The position numbers and the translations under genes are program-made. Below, piece after piece: positions 22,543 to 33,594 of a DNA stretch of 64,000 nt; within the stretch, counting starts at the first letter, position 1, and the number at the start of each line of letters is the position of its first letter. The stretch covers positions 7,898,775 to 7,962,774 of the forward strand of contig CM076671.1 of NCBI GenBank assembly GCA_038496675.1, read 5' to 3'. Source of the DNA: Rachycentron canadum. Taxonomy: Eukaryota > Chordata > Actinopteri > Carangiformes > Rachycentridae. The notes under the pieces are model-generated. The model saw only the letters and a list, made by a program, of their open reading frames with translations, made no database searches and was not told where the DNA came from.

Positions 22543-24095
22543 CAGGAATCATGGAAAATCAGCTCCAAAGCCTCTAAAGCTCTAAATATCTTATTGTCCA
22601 TGTCTCTCTGTCTTTATTCTGTCACTACAATAAACCTAGACCAACTTCTCCTCACTCTGAGATCAGAAAAATACGGGACTGGTCCCATTTACAAGCAGCT
22701 GACAGCTAGGACTCTGAATGAGACACAGATTGACTTTGACATCACCCACTGGAGCCAGTAGGAGTGTCTGATGTGGAGACGTGACTGTGGCAAAGATGGC
22801 GGATGTCGAATCGATAGATAAACACACAGAAGTCAAGCACCAACGCTCCATTCTAAGGGTCAGACTAATGTAAATGTATCCTAACTTTGTTTATGACTTT
22901 ATAACCAAAAGTGGCACCCACAGACAAATTGGGACTTGTTAAATCGCAGATTAGCCTAACATTGCAGAACAATAGCGCTGTAAAGGTGATATGATTTTTT
23001 TTTTTTGAAGACTTTACGCTTCTGCAGGCTTAATAGGGTTAAGCATGTCGATGTCCTTGGTTTGTTGTGTTACCCTGCAATTATTTTTAGCCTATTTGCT
23101 ACAAGTATGTGAGTTAAAGCTCCATGTGTCACCTGCTCCATGCCGACAAAGAAAAAAGGGGAAAACACTTTAGCTTGTAAACCAGCAGGTGATCTCACAC
23201 CTATGAGGGGTGCTTAAACTGAGCATCTATGATCTGAAAAACTGATTGATTTCAGGTCTTCACTTTTACCTGGTTAAAAGATGTGCACAAATTTGTATAA
23301 AATAGAAAATAAGGAGCCCTGCGATACACAGTTTTAAACGCTGTGGATTCTTTGTGCAACCTTGGCCTTTATGCATCTTGTTTAGACAGTGCTTTTAGTA
23401 TGATTTGTGTCCTTTATGGATGCTCTTTTCAAGGAGATCAATCTCCCCACAAAGCCCTTTTATTTAGCCATTGGCCCAGATTATGAAAAATGTATTAATT
23501 AAAATAAGAGCCTTCTGGATGGTATCACGTCACTGAAACCGATCAAACCACAATATTTATTGGTGACTCGGCACAGAATAGAGATAAAGTTGATCTGCCA
23601 TAACCTTGATTGGCGGCAAAAAATTCAAACTAACAGCAAAAGTTTTTGAGTTATGATGGAAGTGTTGCACTATCAGTCAGCAAATAGATGGCTTTACTTT
23701 GTGTCACTGGCCGGATCGTAAGAAAAAGAGTCATTTGATGACATGATGACTTATCGGCATAAAGGTTATTTCTTGGCCACCCAACCCACCAGCAAGTGGC
23801 ATTTTTTAGTGTCCGATTGTCTATTTTATGTCTAACTACAAGCATGTCAAAAGAGACCTGTTTTCTAGCTCACGCAGAAAAATCATCTTTCCTTTCTGTT
23901 TGAGTTGCAACTTGAGAGCTTCAACTTCAGCATCCATTTTGATGTTTTTAAAAAGATTAATCCTGTTCAGTCCAAACCGACACAACCACATAAGCAGCAC
24001 CTTCCAAATCTAACAAGTTTACTTGGAGCATTGACAAGCCCTCGTCTCATTTACAATGATTGATTAATGTTACAATTAAAATTCCTAGCTGAGAT
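22543..24095. other. non-coding, possible repeat debris
   Basis: The part at 22740-22860 (around CAAAGATGGCGGATG) recalls the fish repeat family seen at 31.2-31.7 kb but cannot be aligned firmly by eye. The rest is AT-rich with a T-run near 22997-23006. No gene seen. Confidence 0.3.
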
Positions 24096-24099
24096 TGTT

Positions 24100-24580
24100 T
24101 TGATTAATATTCCCTTCTTGTCTTGAGGTTCCAAACCACCCATGATGACATGGAAATAAATAAACACGCACCGGAGCACTGGCAGAATTCTCAGAGAGAC
24201 GAACAACATCTACCCAGGATCTTTGGCGGGAGAGAGAGAAAGAGAGAGAAAGGGAGAGGGAGACAGAAAGAAAGAGGGGAAAAGAAAGCGAGAGAGAGGG
24301 AGCTCTTCCCATATTTCTGCCGCTGATTGACAAGGCTGACATATGGAATAGTTCACCTATTCCCCAGTGACAGGAAGATGGGGGAGAGCGCAGGGAGAGG
24401 CGGGTAAACTTGCCTGCGAGGCTGAGCAAATTTTTTTTCTTTTTTTCTTAGATTCAGCGCTTCTGATCAAAAGGACTCATATCTCCCCTTACTAAATTTA
24501 GCACCAGTGGCAATTAGTGGCGGAGTCACACAGCCACTCCAGGAGCAGCTGACAAATGGTACCTTAACAAGTCGGAGATG
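24100..24580. promoter_or_regulatory. candidate regulatory block with embedded polypurine tract
   Basis: A GA-rich polypurine core at about 24228-24302 is flanked by non-repetitive sequence. The right flank carries CCAGTGGCAATTAGTGGCGG near 24504 and CAGCTGACAAATGG (E-box followed by TGACA) near 24546. An interrupted T-run lies at about 24431-24448. No exon is supported. Confidence 0.32.
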
Positions 24581-25010
24581 TACGCCACAGTTTGATGGAT
24601 TTGTGTGTGTACAGCTGAGGGGAACTTACTGGAGTGTTTTTCTTTCTGTGTGCATGGTATGTGTATGTGGTACACATACTGTGTGTGTGTGTTGGCCTGT
24701 GCGGCTGGCTCAGTGGTGGAGGCATGCTGATCAGGTTCAGCTTGCATTGGTTAGGGAGTTTCAGACAGGTTGTGCATCCACGCCAGGAACACATTTTCTG
24801 TACGAGTCAGTTTTTATCAGTGCTGAAGCAGTGAATCAATTACAAATGCTTAGTTGTTTGATTTATTCATAAAGCAAAACATCTTTGTTTTATTTGCAAA
24901 TTATTTGAGCGACTTTGAGGGTTTTGAACTGTGGTGGGACACATGTTAGATTATTATTTTTTTTTTTTTTTTTTTTAGAAAAACTTTGGCTCCCTAAATT
25001 TAATGGGAAG
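24581..25010. other. non-coding with TG-rich patch and T-run
   Basis: An imperfect TG patch lies at 24640-24695. A run of 20 T at about 24957-24976 directly precedes the mobile-element fragment at 25.01 kb. Confidence 0.5.
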
Positions 25011-25011
25011 G

Positions 25012-25320
25012 ATTATGGCTGCACAATTAATCAAAATGTAGTCGAAATATGGCCAAGTGCAATATCCACATTGCAGGAGCTGCAAATAAATTGCAGGAGG
25101 GTAAAAGTAAAATGTATCAGAACATTGTTGTTTGTAAGATAAGTGTTGGGTGCTACAGCGATGCACCAGCCTGAAGATTATATTTTCCAGATGGAAGGGA
25201 AAGTGCTTGTTTGGTCTTGGAATATCATTATTGCAAATGCAAAAATGACTATTTCAACTTAAATGCACATAAAAACACATCACAATATCAGCCAGAATAT
25301 TCTGGCTGATATCTATTAAA
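25012..25320 (+). mobile_element. decayed non-autonomous DNA transposon (hAT-like)
   Basis: The opening GGCTGCACAATTAATC, the middle phrase GTGCAATATCCACATTGCAGG and the late phrase TTGGAATATCATTATTGCAA occur in the order I recall for an abundant fish non-autonomous element related to hAT transposons. The right side ends in the perfect palindrome at 25285-25312. Terminal repeats and target duplications could not be defined, so the class is tentative. Confidence 0.45.
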
Positions 25321-25354
25321 AAAATATATATTTTTTTATAGATATCAGCCAGAA
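25285..25354. repeat. nested palindromes (hairpin-forming)
   Basis: Positions 25285-25312 form a perfect 28-bp palindrome, arms ATATCAGCCAGAAT and its complement with no spacer. The right arm is reused: TTCTGGCTGATATCT at 25300-25314 pairs perfectly with AGATATCAGCCAGAA at 25340-25354 across an A/T loop. Three copies of the same word thus alternate in orientation within 70 bp and can fold in two exclusive ways. Confidence 0.9.
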
Positions 25355-25360
25355 AAAAAA

Positions 25361-25562
25361 AAAAAATATATATATATAAATATATAAATATATATATACA
25401 TATATAAATATATATACATATACACACATATACATACATATATACATATATACATACACATATATATACATACATATATATATACATACATACATACACA
25501 TACATACATACATACATATACATACATATATATATATATACACATACATACATACATACTGT
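25361..25562. repeat. TA / CATA compound microsatellite
   Basis: About 200 bases of TA, TAAATA and CATA units directly follow the palindromes. The array is read through by open frames on the minus strand that encode only MYVYIYI-type repeats. Confidence 0.9.
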
Positions 25563-25783
25563 CACATACTATACTGCGAAACTATATTTTCACTGAAACT
25601 TGCTCCTAAATAGATTCTACAGGAACTTTTCTCTCAGAACAAACCGAGGTTCGGGTTCGATTCCCAAAGGTGACATTATGAAAACTGAAGGTGGTGCCGC
25701 TTTAGACACAGGACACCAGAGGCTGGTCCAGGTTTGGTCACAGTTCAGTTTCACTTTAGGTTGATTTAAATTCATAGATAACT
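25563..25783. other. short stretch with a tRNA B-box-like word
   Basis: GGTTCGATTCC at 25654-25664 is a perfect RNA polymerase III B-box. No A-box or cloverleaf could be placed in front of it, so a tRNA gene is not supported. A decayed tRNA-derived SINE is possible but unproven. Confidence 0.25.
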
Positions 25784-25807
25784 NATATATATATATATAT
25801 ATATATA
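25784..25807. repeat. ambiguous base and TA microsatellite
   Basis: A single N at 25784 starts a pure (AT)n run. The unresolved base probably reflects disagreement among reads or alleles at an unstable repeat edge. Confidence 0.9.
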
Positions 25808-26884
25808 AATTATTATTATTTTTTTGCATATCTTGCAGCCCTTTGCACTCATTTCATATAGGTTACACCACAGAATTATTTTTTACCAGCTCCTTGATTG
25901 AATCTAATTTCATTCCATTTTATCCCCACATGACCAACTCTGCTGATCAAAACTATAATTAGACTCGACATTAGAAACAATGACATTTGGCATCCTGAGC
26001 TGATAAGTGGCATAAATGATTGAGGCTAACCATGAGCTGTGGACCCAACGCAAGGTCACACAAAAAGGTTTAGAGTTAAGATCTGGACTGAAATGTGAGT
26101 TATAACACATTGCAACACATAGTGCATCATGGTTGTGGCAAAAAGCACAAAGAAGAAAAAGAATATACCTGCTTTTAGACAAATTATACACATGACTCCA
26201 GTTATCAGCATAACAACAAGTATTAATTAATATAAACAGAAAAATAAACCTGGACCAGCATGTACACACCTGCACCCTTTCTATGACATCATTACTGTTA
26301 CTGCAAATGATATTGCTGTTGAAACACACAGATCTGATCTGGTCATCGCGGGCGCGGACACTCATCCTTCAACAGAGCAGCTGCGAGACAAAGGAAACAG
26401 AAGGAAGGACAGACAGACAGACACACTGAGAGACAGACGGTTGAATCAGAGACTGTATTGCTAACAGAAAGGATGAGAATGACATCATGGCTCATTTGAG
26501 TCACTTCCCAGTTAACACGATGATATCAACAGCAACATTTCCTGTAAATTACCAAAACAACCACAATGACAAACAGAAAACCAAGATGGAAATGGAATTC
26601 TTTTCATCTTTTCTGGTGTATTTGTGGTTTATAACATTTATGTGCAATTTACTGATTACAGCTATTGGTCCTGTGCCATTTACCTGTATATCTCTCAGAG
26701 CTGCTTAGCCTTTTTTAGAATTGTTCTGTGTTGCTGCTGCATGAAGTGAAGTCGATGAACTGCCCTTACATCATGCTCTCTTACCCAGGAGAGTCAGTTT
26801 TCTGTTAGATGCACACACACAAACACATTCACACACTCTTCACATGGCTAGCCAACCCCCTGAGAGAGAAGGCAGCTAACTGTC
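25808..26884. other. non-coding, no supported feature
   Basis: AT-rich. A GACA-type short repeat is at about 26409-26425. The 151-codon minus-strand frame at 25910-26365 has no recognisable motif, poor composition and no splice sites at its ends; I do not accept it as a gene. Confidence 0.35.
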
Positions 26885-27064
26885 TCAGTAGAGGAAATGA
26901 GCTATCTGCTCCACTTCTTTCTGAGACACACAGATTTTTTTTTTCCTGCACACTTGCAGTCCCCCCCTGACATTTTTAGACTCTCTGTACTCCTTGCAGA
27001 TCTTCTGTTTGTTTGTATCTGTTCTGTGAATACATGCATGCACATCTTGTTGTCTGTGCAGGCT

Positions 27065-27098
<34 letters not shown>

Positions 27099-27260
27099 AT
27101 CATCCCAAGCAGTGAGTGCGTTTGACCTTAAGCTTCTCCTCCCTCTTTACAGTGCCAGCTCGTGTGTACGTTTCCTGGGCCTCCAAGATATGAGAGGGGA
27201 AAATATCTGCCGACAGCCCATCACAGTTCACGGCTCTTTGTTTATCCATTAATAATTGAG
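26885..27260. promoter_or_regulatory. candidate regulatory block with TG microsatellite
   Basis: A (TG)n run at about 27064-27092 is followed by repeat-free sequence at 27100-27265, with a pyrimidine-rich CTCCCTCTTTACAG acceptor-like word ending at 27151. The sequence after it has stops in all frames within about 100 bases, so a coding exon is unlikely. A TCCATTAATAATTGAGC homeodomain-type word lies near 27245. Confidence 0.33.
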
Positions 27261-27890
27261 CATAGCTGAAGACAATACAAGGTGTGTGCTTGTGGGTGCA
27301 TTTTTTTGTGAGTGGGTATGTTTAGCTGAGGGTTGGAGGTAGGATGGAGAAGCATGTCATGGAGGGAATTCATACCTCGCATCGCAGTTTAGGCTAAATT
27401 GCAGGTTTTCTCTTTGTTTTAGTTTCCCATCAAACACAGGGACTGAGTATTATTGCTATTACTTGTCATAATTTTAAGATGAAGAGAAATAAATTGAGAT
27501 TTTTTTATTTGAAAATCCCTCTTTTTCTCTTATTTTTGATGGCTTTAGGGTGTATATACACCAATGTATCCACTTAAATGTGATTTGGGTTGTCTAACCA
27601 CAGCTAACCTCTCCTATTATTTCAAAATCAAACTTGACCTTTCTAACTTGTTAGCTTGTGTGTTATACTACTTAGCAGAGGAGTGTTTGGATATCAGTCT
27701 TTAAAACTTTGTTTAAAGTCATTTATTCATTGAGTTTTAACTGCTTCAGGCAGTAAAACAACACAGACATGATTTCACTGTAAACAGTTGTAATGGCCAA
27801 CAGCTTAGGAAACAGTTCCCTATTACTAATTTAACAAATATGGAGCATCATTAGTCACCTGGTGAGTGGAAGTCCAACATTTACTGTCCA
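27261..27890. other. non-coding, no supported feature
   Basis: AT-rich. I see nothing that supports a gene or a named repeat. Confidence 0.35.
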
Positions 27891-28010
27891 TTTAGTTTTG
27901 TTTTGGGCTCCACCAACTTCTTGAGATAAAAATATCTGGTTATTTAGCTGCTAAATTGTCTACTGTGATCAGTAGTTAATTGCTAATTTTGTCAGGCTGC
28001 TAATTGGAGG
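27891..28010. repeat. dispersed fish-type repeat fragment
   Basis: From 27930 the words AAATATCTG, TTTAGCTG, TAAAT, ACT-TGATCAG and CTGC occur in the same order and spacing as at 246-318. Together with the preceding GGGCTCCACCAACTTCTTGA phrase this matches a dispersed repeat that I recall from fish genomes. Confidence 0.45.
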
Positions 28011-28157
28011 TAGCACAGTGCTTTCTGCCTGAAAACAGCTGCCTTTTGTGGCTGCAAATAAAGTTAATGAGTTTAGGTTTAGTAAAGTTGAGGAGCATAA
28101 AACCAAATCAGTTAGCTAAAAGATAATCATGACAATAATTATGATAATTGTAATTAT

Positions 28158-28770
28158 ATTAATAACTTTATTTATATAGCGCCTTTAAAACAAAGTGCTT
28201 TGACACACAAATCAGGAGGAAAGGAATAAATAAAATAAAAAATATAAATAAAATAAAATAATTAAAATATAATCAATAACTCAAAAAAAAAAAGGATAGC
28301 ATCGTAAAAAAAAAAAAACACAAAGATGACATCACATAAAAGCAAGTCCATACAAATGAGTTTTAAGAAATAATTTAAAAGAAGTCACTGATTCTGCCTC
28401 ATCTCCTCATGCAGGCTGTCCCAGAGTGGAGGAGCCCTGACGGCAAAGGCACGGTCGCGTCTAGATTCAAGCCTCAGCTTTGGAACGGCCAGAAGGATCT
28501 AAGGCTGCGCACTGGCTCAGATCAGGTAAGTAGTTAGTTAGTTATGTAACTGGGAGCCAGACCTCACTGTGCTTCATGCCATCAGTAAAAACATCAACTC
28601 TAAAACGGACAGAGAGCATCGGGGTGACAGGATACCAGCTATTAAAACCAGTAAGAAACTGAGCTGCTGTATTCTGAACTAGTCGGAGCTGGGAAAGGAG
28701 GGAGTTGCAGTGGTCCAGTTTTGAGAAAATATAAGCGTGAATAACTTTTCCCAGATCATGTTGCAAGATC
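28158..28770 (-). mobile_element. L2-like LINE 3' end, 5'-truncated and decayed
   Basis: Read on the minus strand, 28766 downward encodes DLGKVIHAYIFSKLDHCNSL and then LRLVQNTAAQFLTG, the conserved tail of LINE ORF2 just after the reverse-transcriptase domain. About 80 bases after that frame ends comes PKLRLESRRDRAFAV followed by RAPPLWDSL (about 28477-28400), the next conserved block of the same protein in another frame. The element ends with the L2-type 3' terminus GGCGCTATATAAATAAAG at about 28182-28165. An A/T-rich filler lies at about 28215-28320. It is a dead, 5'-truncated copy with frameshifts. L2 clade is my best reading; Rex1/CR1 relatives have similar tails. Confidence 0.8.
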
Positions 28771-28964
28771 TAAGGGGAGCAGTCTAGTTGGGTTAACAAT
28801 TCTCCTCACATGGAATAATTTTACCCTTTGTGAACATAAAAGCATTGAATAATAGTACACTGTACCTTCTGCATGCAGTATATGTATTCAGTAGATGGTT
28901 ATTTTTAGATAAATACAGAATAAGTGATGTTCTTATGCTTCTGTTTTGATCCCTAACTCCAATA

Positions 28965-29165
28965 ATCCATTAATTTTTGCAAGACTTGACAAGAGAACAC
29001 AAGTGTATTGCAAACCATGTGGGAAACAATTAAGGTGTTTATTTTCCACCAGTGTCCCCATCTCACTCCAAAGGCAATGAATACATTAGCACAGCAGCAT
29101 GTTTCCAAGGTCCTGCCATCAATATGTGGCATTAGAAAGTGAGACTGAAGTCCAAGCATGAGTTT
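28965..29165. promoter_or_regulatory. candidate conserved non-coding element
   Basis: Repeat-free sequence with AGGCAATGAATACATTAGC near 29071 and ATCAATATGTGGCATTAG near 29119. It has no splice-bounded frame and a balanced composition. Weak on its own. Confidence 0.3.
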
Positions 29166-29570
29166 ACTATTTTGAGTTCACATCTAAACCAGGGTTTGTC
29201 TTTGTCTCCCACTCCCTCCTCTAATTATGTGGGCCTTTTAGACATTTTTCCCCACAGAGCGCTTGCTGCCAGAACAAAGTAGAAATCGTTTCCCCATCGG
29301 AGTCGGCCCTTGAGTGAGAGTCTCCCGATGTCTCTGCACGCATAGAGGCGAAGACTTTCAGTCCTCTGGGGGCTTTTCTGCAAAAATAAGTCGTACAAGC
29401 GGGTGCCTCTGACAGAAACAGAATTGACAAAAAAGTAAAAGAAAATAAAAGAAGCAGGGACTGAGAGAAAGGATAGTGTAATGACTGAGTGAATGCTGTT
29501 TCTCTGTCTTGTCCGATACGATGAGAGCGATAAATTAAAAATGAAAACCAGCAACCAGAAGATACTGTGA
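29166..29570. promoter_or_regulatory. candidate conserved non-coding element
   Basis: The stretch 29245-29420 keeps several CpGs (AGAGCGCTTG, AATCGTTT, ATCGGAGTCGG, CTCCCGATG, ACGCATAG) in a CpG-poor neighbourhood. TTTTTCCCCACAG ending at 29259 resembles a splice acceptor, but frames after it close early and no good donor follows. Confidence 0.33.
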
Positions 29571-29735
29571 CCCTGGGAGTGAATTTCCTCTACTGTTACA
29601 GGTCACTTTTTGTTTTCTGGCAAATCGGAAAAAATGCTCATTAGCTAACTGGCTGTAGGCTGCGCAGAAAACTATATTAGTGTAGGCATACAAACTGTAA
29701 AAGTTCAATATTTTGCTGGACATTTGCTTCATCCC

Positions 29736-29850
29736 AACTGGCAACCCACCGTGATGTCACCCACTGGTTTGTGAACTCCCGTTTTTGTCTGTCGCCCATC
29801 ATGTTTTTTGCTTCTTCCCAGTGATAGAAAAAGTAGCCATCTTCCCAGTT
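29736..29850 (-). repeat. dispersed fish-type repeat, minus-strand copy
   Basis: Read on the minus strand it contains AAGATGGCTACTTTTTC and then AACCAGTGGGTGACATCACGG, the end portion of the non-autonomous repeat family whose other parts are seen at 31205-31680 and 45241-45535. It is truncated at both ends. Confidence 0.45.
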
Positions 29851-31200
29851 TATACAATCAGAATAATGTGACAAATGGTAAACACGCAGGAACATGGAGT
29901 TGCCTGTTCAATACCTCGACAGACTCTCAGACAAAGGTTTCTCACCCTTGAGGGCAGGCATCCATGTGCACTGCAGGAGACTTTTAAAACTGTAGAGAGC
30001 TGTAAAGAGCCACGCAATTCAGGCCCAGGAGAAATTAAGGTGTTCTTATTCAACTTTGGATTTCATTTCACTTCAAAAAGCCACCATTTTCAATTGATGT
30101 TTAAGTATCATTAATCCATCCAAGAGCAGCAAGAATTACCATTGTCTCCATCAGCTGTGTTACTTTTTGACAGACAGCTGTCTTTTTTTTTTTCTTTTTT
30201 TTTTTTGACGACTGTGAACATGTTTATTCCTGCTTTTACTGTCACTGTTGCTCTCTCAGCCGGCACATGAACCCTCTTGCTCAAACACCAACGTCCAACC
30301 ACTTTGACAACTGAGCTTTTTGCACCCTCTTTTTTTTATAACTGGGGTCCAAGGCAGTGGATTGAGCAACAGGTCTGAACTTACTGACACAACAAACCAA
30401 AGGTGAAACATCCTCTGTGCTTCATTATACTGTGCTGTTGTACTGCTTATTACCCAGCAGCAGAGGCACATGGGGTAACAGGTGTGATGTTGAATTTGGA
30501 TCATCTGATAATCAAACAGCAGCAGGCCGTGGAAATACTTGTTGTTGGTGGTGGTGGGGGGGGGTTAATTCAGAGGGTGGAAAACTATAAACATGTTAAA
30601 GCCTTGTCTCTCGAACAGATTTCAACTGTGCATAAATTAAATGATTATATATACATTTTTGCAGACCTTGTAGGTTTGCAGTTTAATCTGCAAACTTACT
30701 TTGTTCTGTGTCCTTTTTAAAAACACGATTCATGGCAAAGATGGTTGACATTTTCAGCTCCTGTGTGTTTCAGTAATAACAAAGCAAGATGGCCATTAAA
30801 ATGTAACGATGAAGCATCAGCACAGTTCTGAGAATCTCTGGATTTGATCTGACTTCGATTCTTGAGCTGAAAAATCTATTCCACACTGATTTCAGGTTCA
30901 GAAATGATGCCAATGGTCACAGGTGTAGTGCTATTCCTTTAAGTACCAGATGGCATCTATGACGTGCACGCATGCATGGACACTGTTAAGTGGTGGCTCG
31001 CCGTAGCCACTGTTCTGCTCTGTGGAGGCAGCACAAACTGTGCAACTGCGTCTTTCTTATTTAACCATTTCACTCATGCAGCGGCTACTGGCAGTTACCT
31101 TCAGCTTTTTAAGGTGGAATCTTTGCACTCCACTGGATTCTTGCTTACGCCAAGGAGGAGTGTCTGGGGCAAATAGACTGCATTTGAAAGTGTATGTTGG
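29851..31200. other. non-coding, no supported feature
   Basis: Contains an interrupted T-run at about 30182-30205 and a GGT/G-run patch at about 30545-30562. The rest is ordinary AT-rich sequence without a gene. Confidence 0.35.
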
Positions 31201-31204
31201 TTCC

Positions 31205-31680
31205 AGGGTTATAAAATGAAGCCAATGTGGAATTACCTTAAACCTGGAAATCTAATGACCATCAGGTGGCAACTCCATTGGTGGTAAAAAGTTGAATTTT
31301 ATTAAAGTCTTTGTGAAAATGCTCTGACTTCTTACTTGGTTTATTTCACCAGTAAACATTTTCCAAATGAGTCTCAGTCTCTAGTTTCAAGTCTTCTTCA
31401 ATATAAAATGATGTTTATTTTCTCAATCATCCCATTTAGAGGAAAATAGACCATGGAGCAGGGTGTATATTAGGGGCATGGCTACAGTGTACCATAAACA
31501 ACAACCTGCCAAAGAAAGCACAGAGCAGGTCAGATCCACCCCTCCCTCCTCCTCAGCCCCACCTTCTCCTCTAAATATGATTTCTTCTGGTTTAGAAATA
31601 AAAAACAACATGGCGACGGCCAAACCACAAACTGGTGGCTTCAAAGTGGAAGTGGACTTCAGGAACCAAAGAAATCGCTA
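31205..31680 (+). repeat. dispersed fish-type non-autonomous repeat, copy A
   Basis: Shares ordered words with 45241-45535: ATGAAGCCAATGTGG and CCTTAAACCT, then CAGTAAACATTTTCC, TCTCAGTCTCTAGTTTCAAG, CATTTAGAGGAAAATAG and GCAGGGTGTATATTAGGGGC. It continues with AACATGGCGACGGCCAAA near 31608. This copy is longer at its right end. I recall the family from many teleosts but cannot name it; there is no coding capacity of its own. Confidence 0.65.
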
Positions 31681-31927
31681 TTCTAATGTCAACTGATTTT
31701 AAGTGTCATTTACAGCAGTCAACCACTGTACATGTTTGACAAAACAAAGCGAGACGAGTTTGTTTGGGAAGAACTCTTGATTTGGTCTTCACAAACTGTG
31801 CTATTGATATTTTGTATTTATTTACCCAGGGCTTTGTAATGTAACTATATTGTTAAGGAGCTACAATGTCACATTAAGGCCATAGAAAGTTGTGAAATCC
31901 TGATCTAAGTCTTCTCTGTTTTCACAG

Positions 31928-31990
31928 CTACTGTTGAGGAAGGTGCTTCAGCAAGACCTGCCGCGATGGAGCTGCAGCTGCTGAGTGTGT
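31928..31990 (+). CDS. candidate exon with Kozak start codon, gene unidentified
   Basis: TTCTCTGTTTTCACAG gives a good acceptor (AG at 31926-31927) and GTAAGT at 31991 an excellent donor. Within the 63-bp exon the ATG at 31966 sits in CCTGCCGCGATGG, close to the ideal vertebrate Kozak context. The coding part would be MELQLLSV plus one base of the next codon (phase 1). The exon would thus hold 38 bases of 5' UTR and the translation start, plausibly spliced from the CpG island at 20-21 kb. No protein could be recognised from eight residues, and the next candidate exon does not continue the frame well. Confidence 0.38.
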
Positions 31991-32258
31991 GTAAGTATCT
32001 GATGCTGTCAGATACTTATGTGAGGACTGAAAGGACGTTCAGTTGAAACAATACAGCATTATTTCATCTGAAATTTGTTTGTATAATGACTGCAAGTCTT
32101 TTCTGAGCCTCTCCTCAACAAACATGCTCACATTCATTATAATGCACTGTCATTTTGTCTGTTGATCTAGCTTGTACTTTAAATTTTGTTCTGTTTATTC
32201 GTCTGTCTGTGCACATTCACCATCCGGTTCACTGTTTGTCTCTCTTTCTCTCTGGCAG

Positions 32259-32375
32259 CTTCTACGACTGTCTCTCGACATCCATCATGTGTCTATAGAA
32301 GTCCACCCTCCTGCTCACCCATCAACATGCCAACAGACAGCCGCACAATCTGTGGATGCCACTTCCTTTGATATG
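32259..32375 (+). CDS. candidate exon, unidentified (39 open codons in one frame)
   Basis: CTCTTTCTCTCTGGCAG is a good acceptor (AG at 32257-32258) and ATG|GTAAAG at 32376 a usable donor. The 117 bp are open in frame 0 (LRLSLDIHHVSIEVHPPAH... ending ATSFDM). Joined to the exon ending at 31990 (phase 1) the frame would instead hit TGA near the end of this exon. The two can only be fused in the open frame if the upstream donor were the weaker GTGTGT six bases earlier. It may be an untranslated, alternative or false exon. Confidence 0.22.
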
Positions 32376-32710
32376 GTAAAGCAATATTGTACTTCATCTC
32401 TCTTTTTTTATTTGCCCATTTGTGAAGGAGATGCCATTAGCAGTGTATTATGCTCCTCTGGCGGGGAAAAAATATCTCCAAAAGGATAGTCGGCGGCTGC
32501 CCGCATCCTGCAACGCCTCATTAGTGCATTGCCTTCGAACAAACGTATCAACAATGTTCTGAGCTAATAAGCTTTTATATTCCCAGGCTATATGATGTAG
32601 AAAGAGGCAGAGCTGAAGGTCACGGGTGCGTTTGAACGCAGCAAGTGGCTCCGTGAGGGAATGATTTATCTGGAATTATTGCTGTGCTTTGCTCCAGAGA
32701 GTTGGCTATT
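32376..32710. promoter_or_regulatory. candidate conserved non-coding element
   Basis: Repeat-free sequence directly after the exon candidate, with ATGCCATTAGCAG near 32432, GATAGTCGGCGGCTGCCCGC near 32485 and CGCCTCATTAGTGCATTGCC near 32513. CpGs are retained at 32460-32550. It could be an intronic enhancer. Confidence 0.36.
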
Positions 32711-33594
32711 GATGTGTGTGGTTGAAATGGCTTCTTCAAGAGGGGGAGATAGGGAGAGAGCTTCAGTGGTGACACACACAGACACACAGACACACACTGC
32801 TTCACTATCATCGGCTGGACACAGGCTCTTCTCTCTGCACTTCATTTCATTCAGGCTGTCATCTGTTTCATACATGTCACACATGTGCAGGGCAATGTAT
32901 GGGCAAGAGAAACCAGAAGAATGTTGTGCTGACCCCTGCAACAACCAATATGCACTTGAAGGGAACAGTCCACCTTAAAAAACAAAATGATTTTATAAAT
33001 GCATAGCAAATAGTGGCATTTCTGGGTAGATTTTGTTGTTTAGTGACATACTTTTCATTTTTCTATACTCTACTACCCAAATCCAGACAATGTGACATTG
33101 CATTGTTCACACAATGTCACATTGAGCGATATCCTGGACATCCACAATGGAGTATTTTTCAAATGTTAAAAGCATCAAGAGTAAAAATCAGGTTTAGATC
33201 TTGTTTCCCTCCGAATTAAAGAGCAAGGACGTCTTTCAACACCGCTTTTCCACTGATGTTTAATAGCCATGATGGAACCAACCCGTCATAGAGGAGATAT
33301 GGTTACCATTCTCCTCATCAGCTGTCCATAGTTCACTTCAACCACAACACATGTTGCGATTTGACAGAAATACGGAGACTGGATAAATGCTTTGAGCTGA
33401 CCCCGCCTCCCAAGCTGAATGCAACAAGTTTATGTCCCTTTTCTGGAAGTAAAATGTTAAAACTCAGTAACTGATGCAGAAGTAGATATTTCAGCAGGTT
33501 GGTGAACTCTTGGAATTCATTCAATACACCCACAGATTATGATATTTAATACTGTGAGCATTTTGAATAAAAGGCGTTTAATTTTTTCTCATTT
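32711..33594. other. non-coding with a short perfect hairpin
   Basis: CAATGTGACATTG at 33088-33100 and CAATGTCACATTG at 33112-33124 form a perfect 13-bp inverted repeat with an 11-base spacer. An ACAC-type stretch lies at about 32771-32797. The start of the part after 32958 (GGGAACAGTCCACCTTAAAA) resembles a fish repeat edge. No gene seen. Confidence 0.4.

Noticed and set aside
25361..25562. Membrane protein suggested by hydrophobic minus-strand frames
   Set aside because: The residues are translations of TA/CATA units in three frames at once.
25654..25664. tRNA gene suggested by a perfect B-box
   Set aside because: No A-box or acceptor stem can be placed at the required distance; no cloverleaf forms.
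25910..26365. 151-codon minus-strand frame
   Set aside because: No recognisable domain, no splice sites or promoter, and AT-rich sequence that can stay open by chance.
27152..27260. Coding exon after the CTCCCTCTTTACAG acceptor
   Set aside because: No frame runs from the acceptor to a good donor without a stop; better seen as part of a regulatory block.
29260..29420. Exon after TTTTTCCCCACAG at 29259
   Set aside because: Frames close early and no consensus donor follows; CpG retention alone does not show coding.
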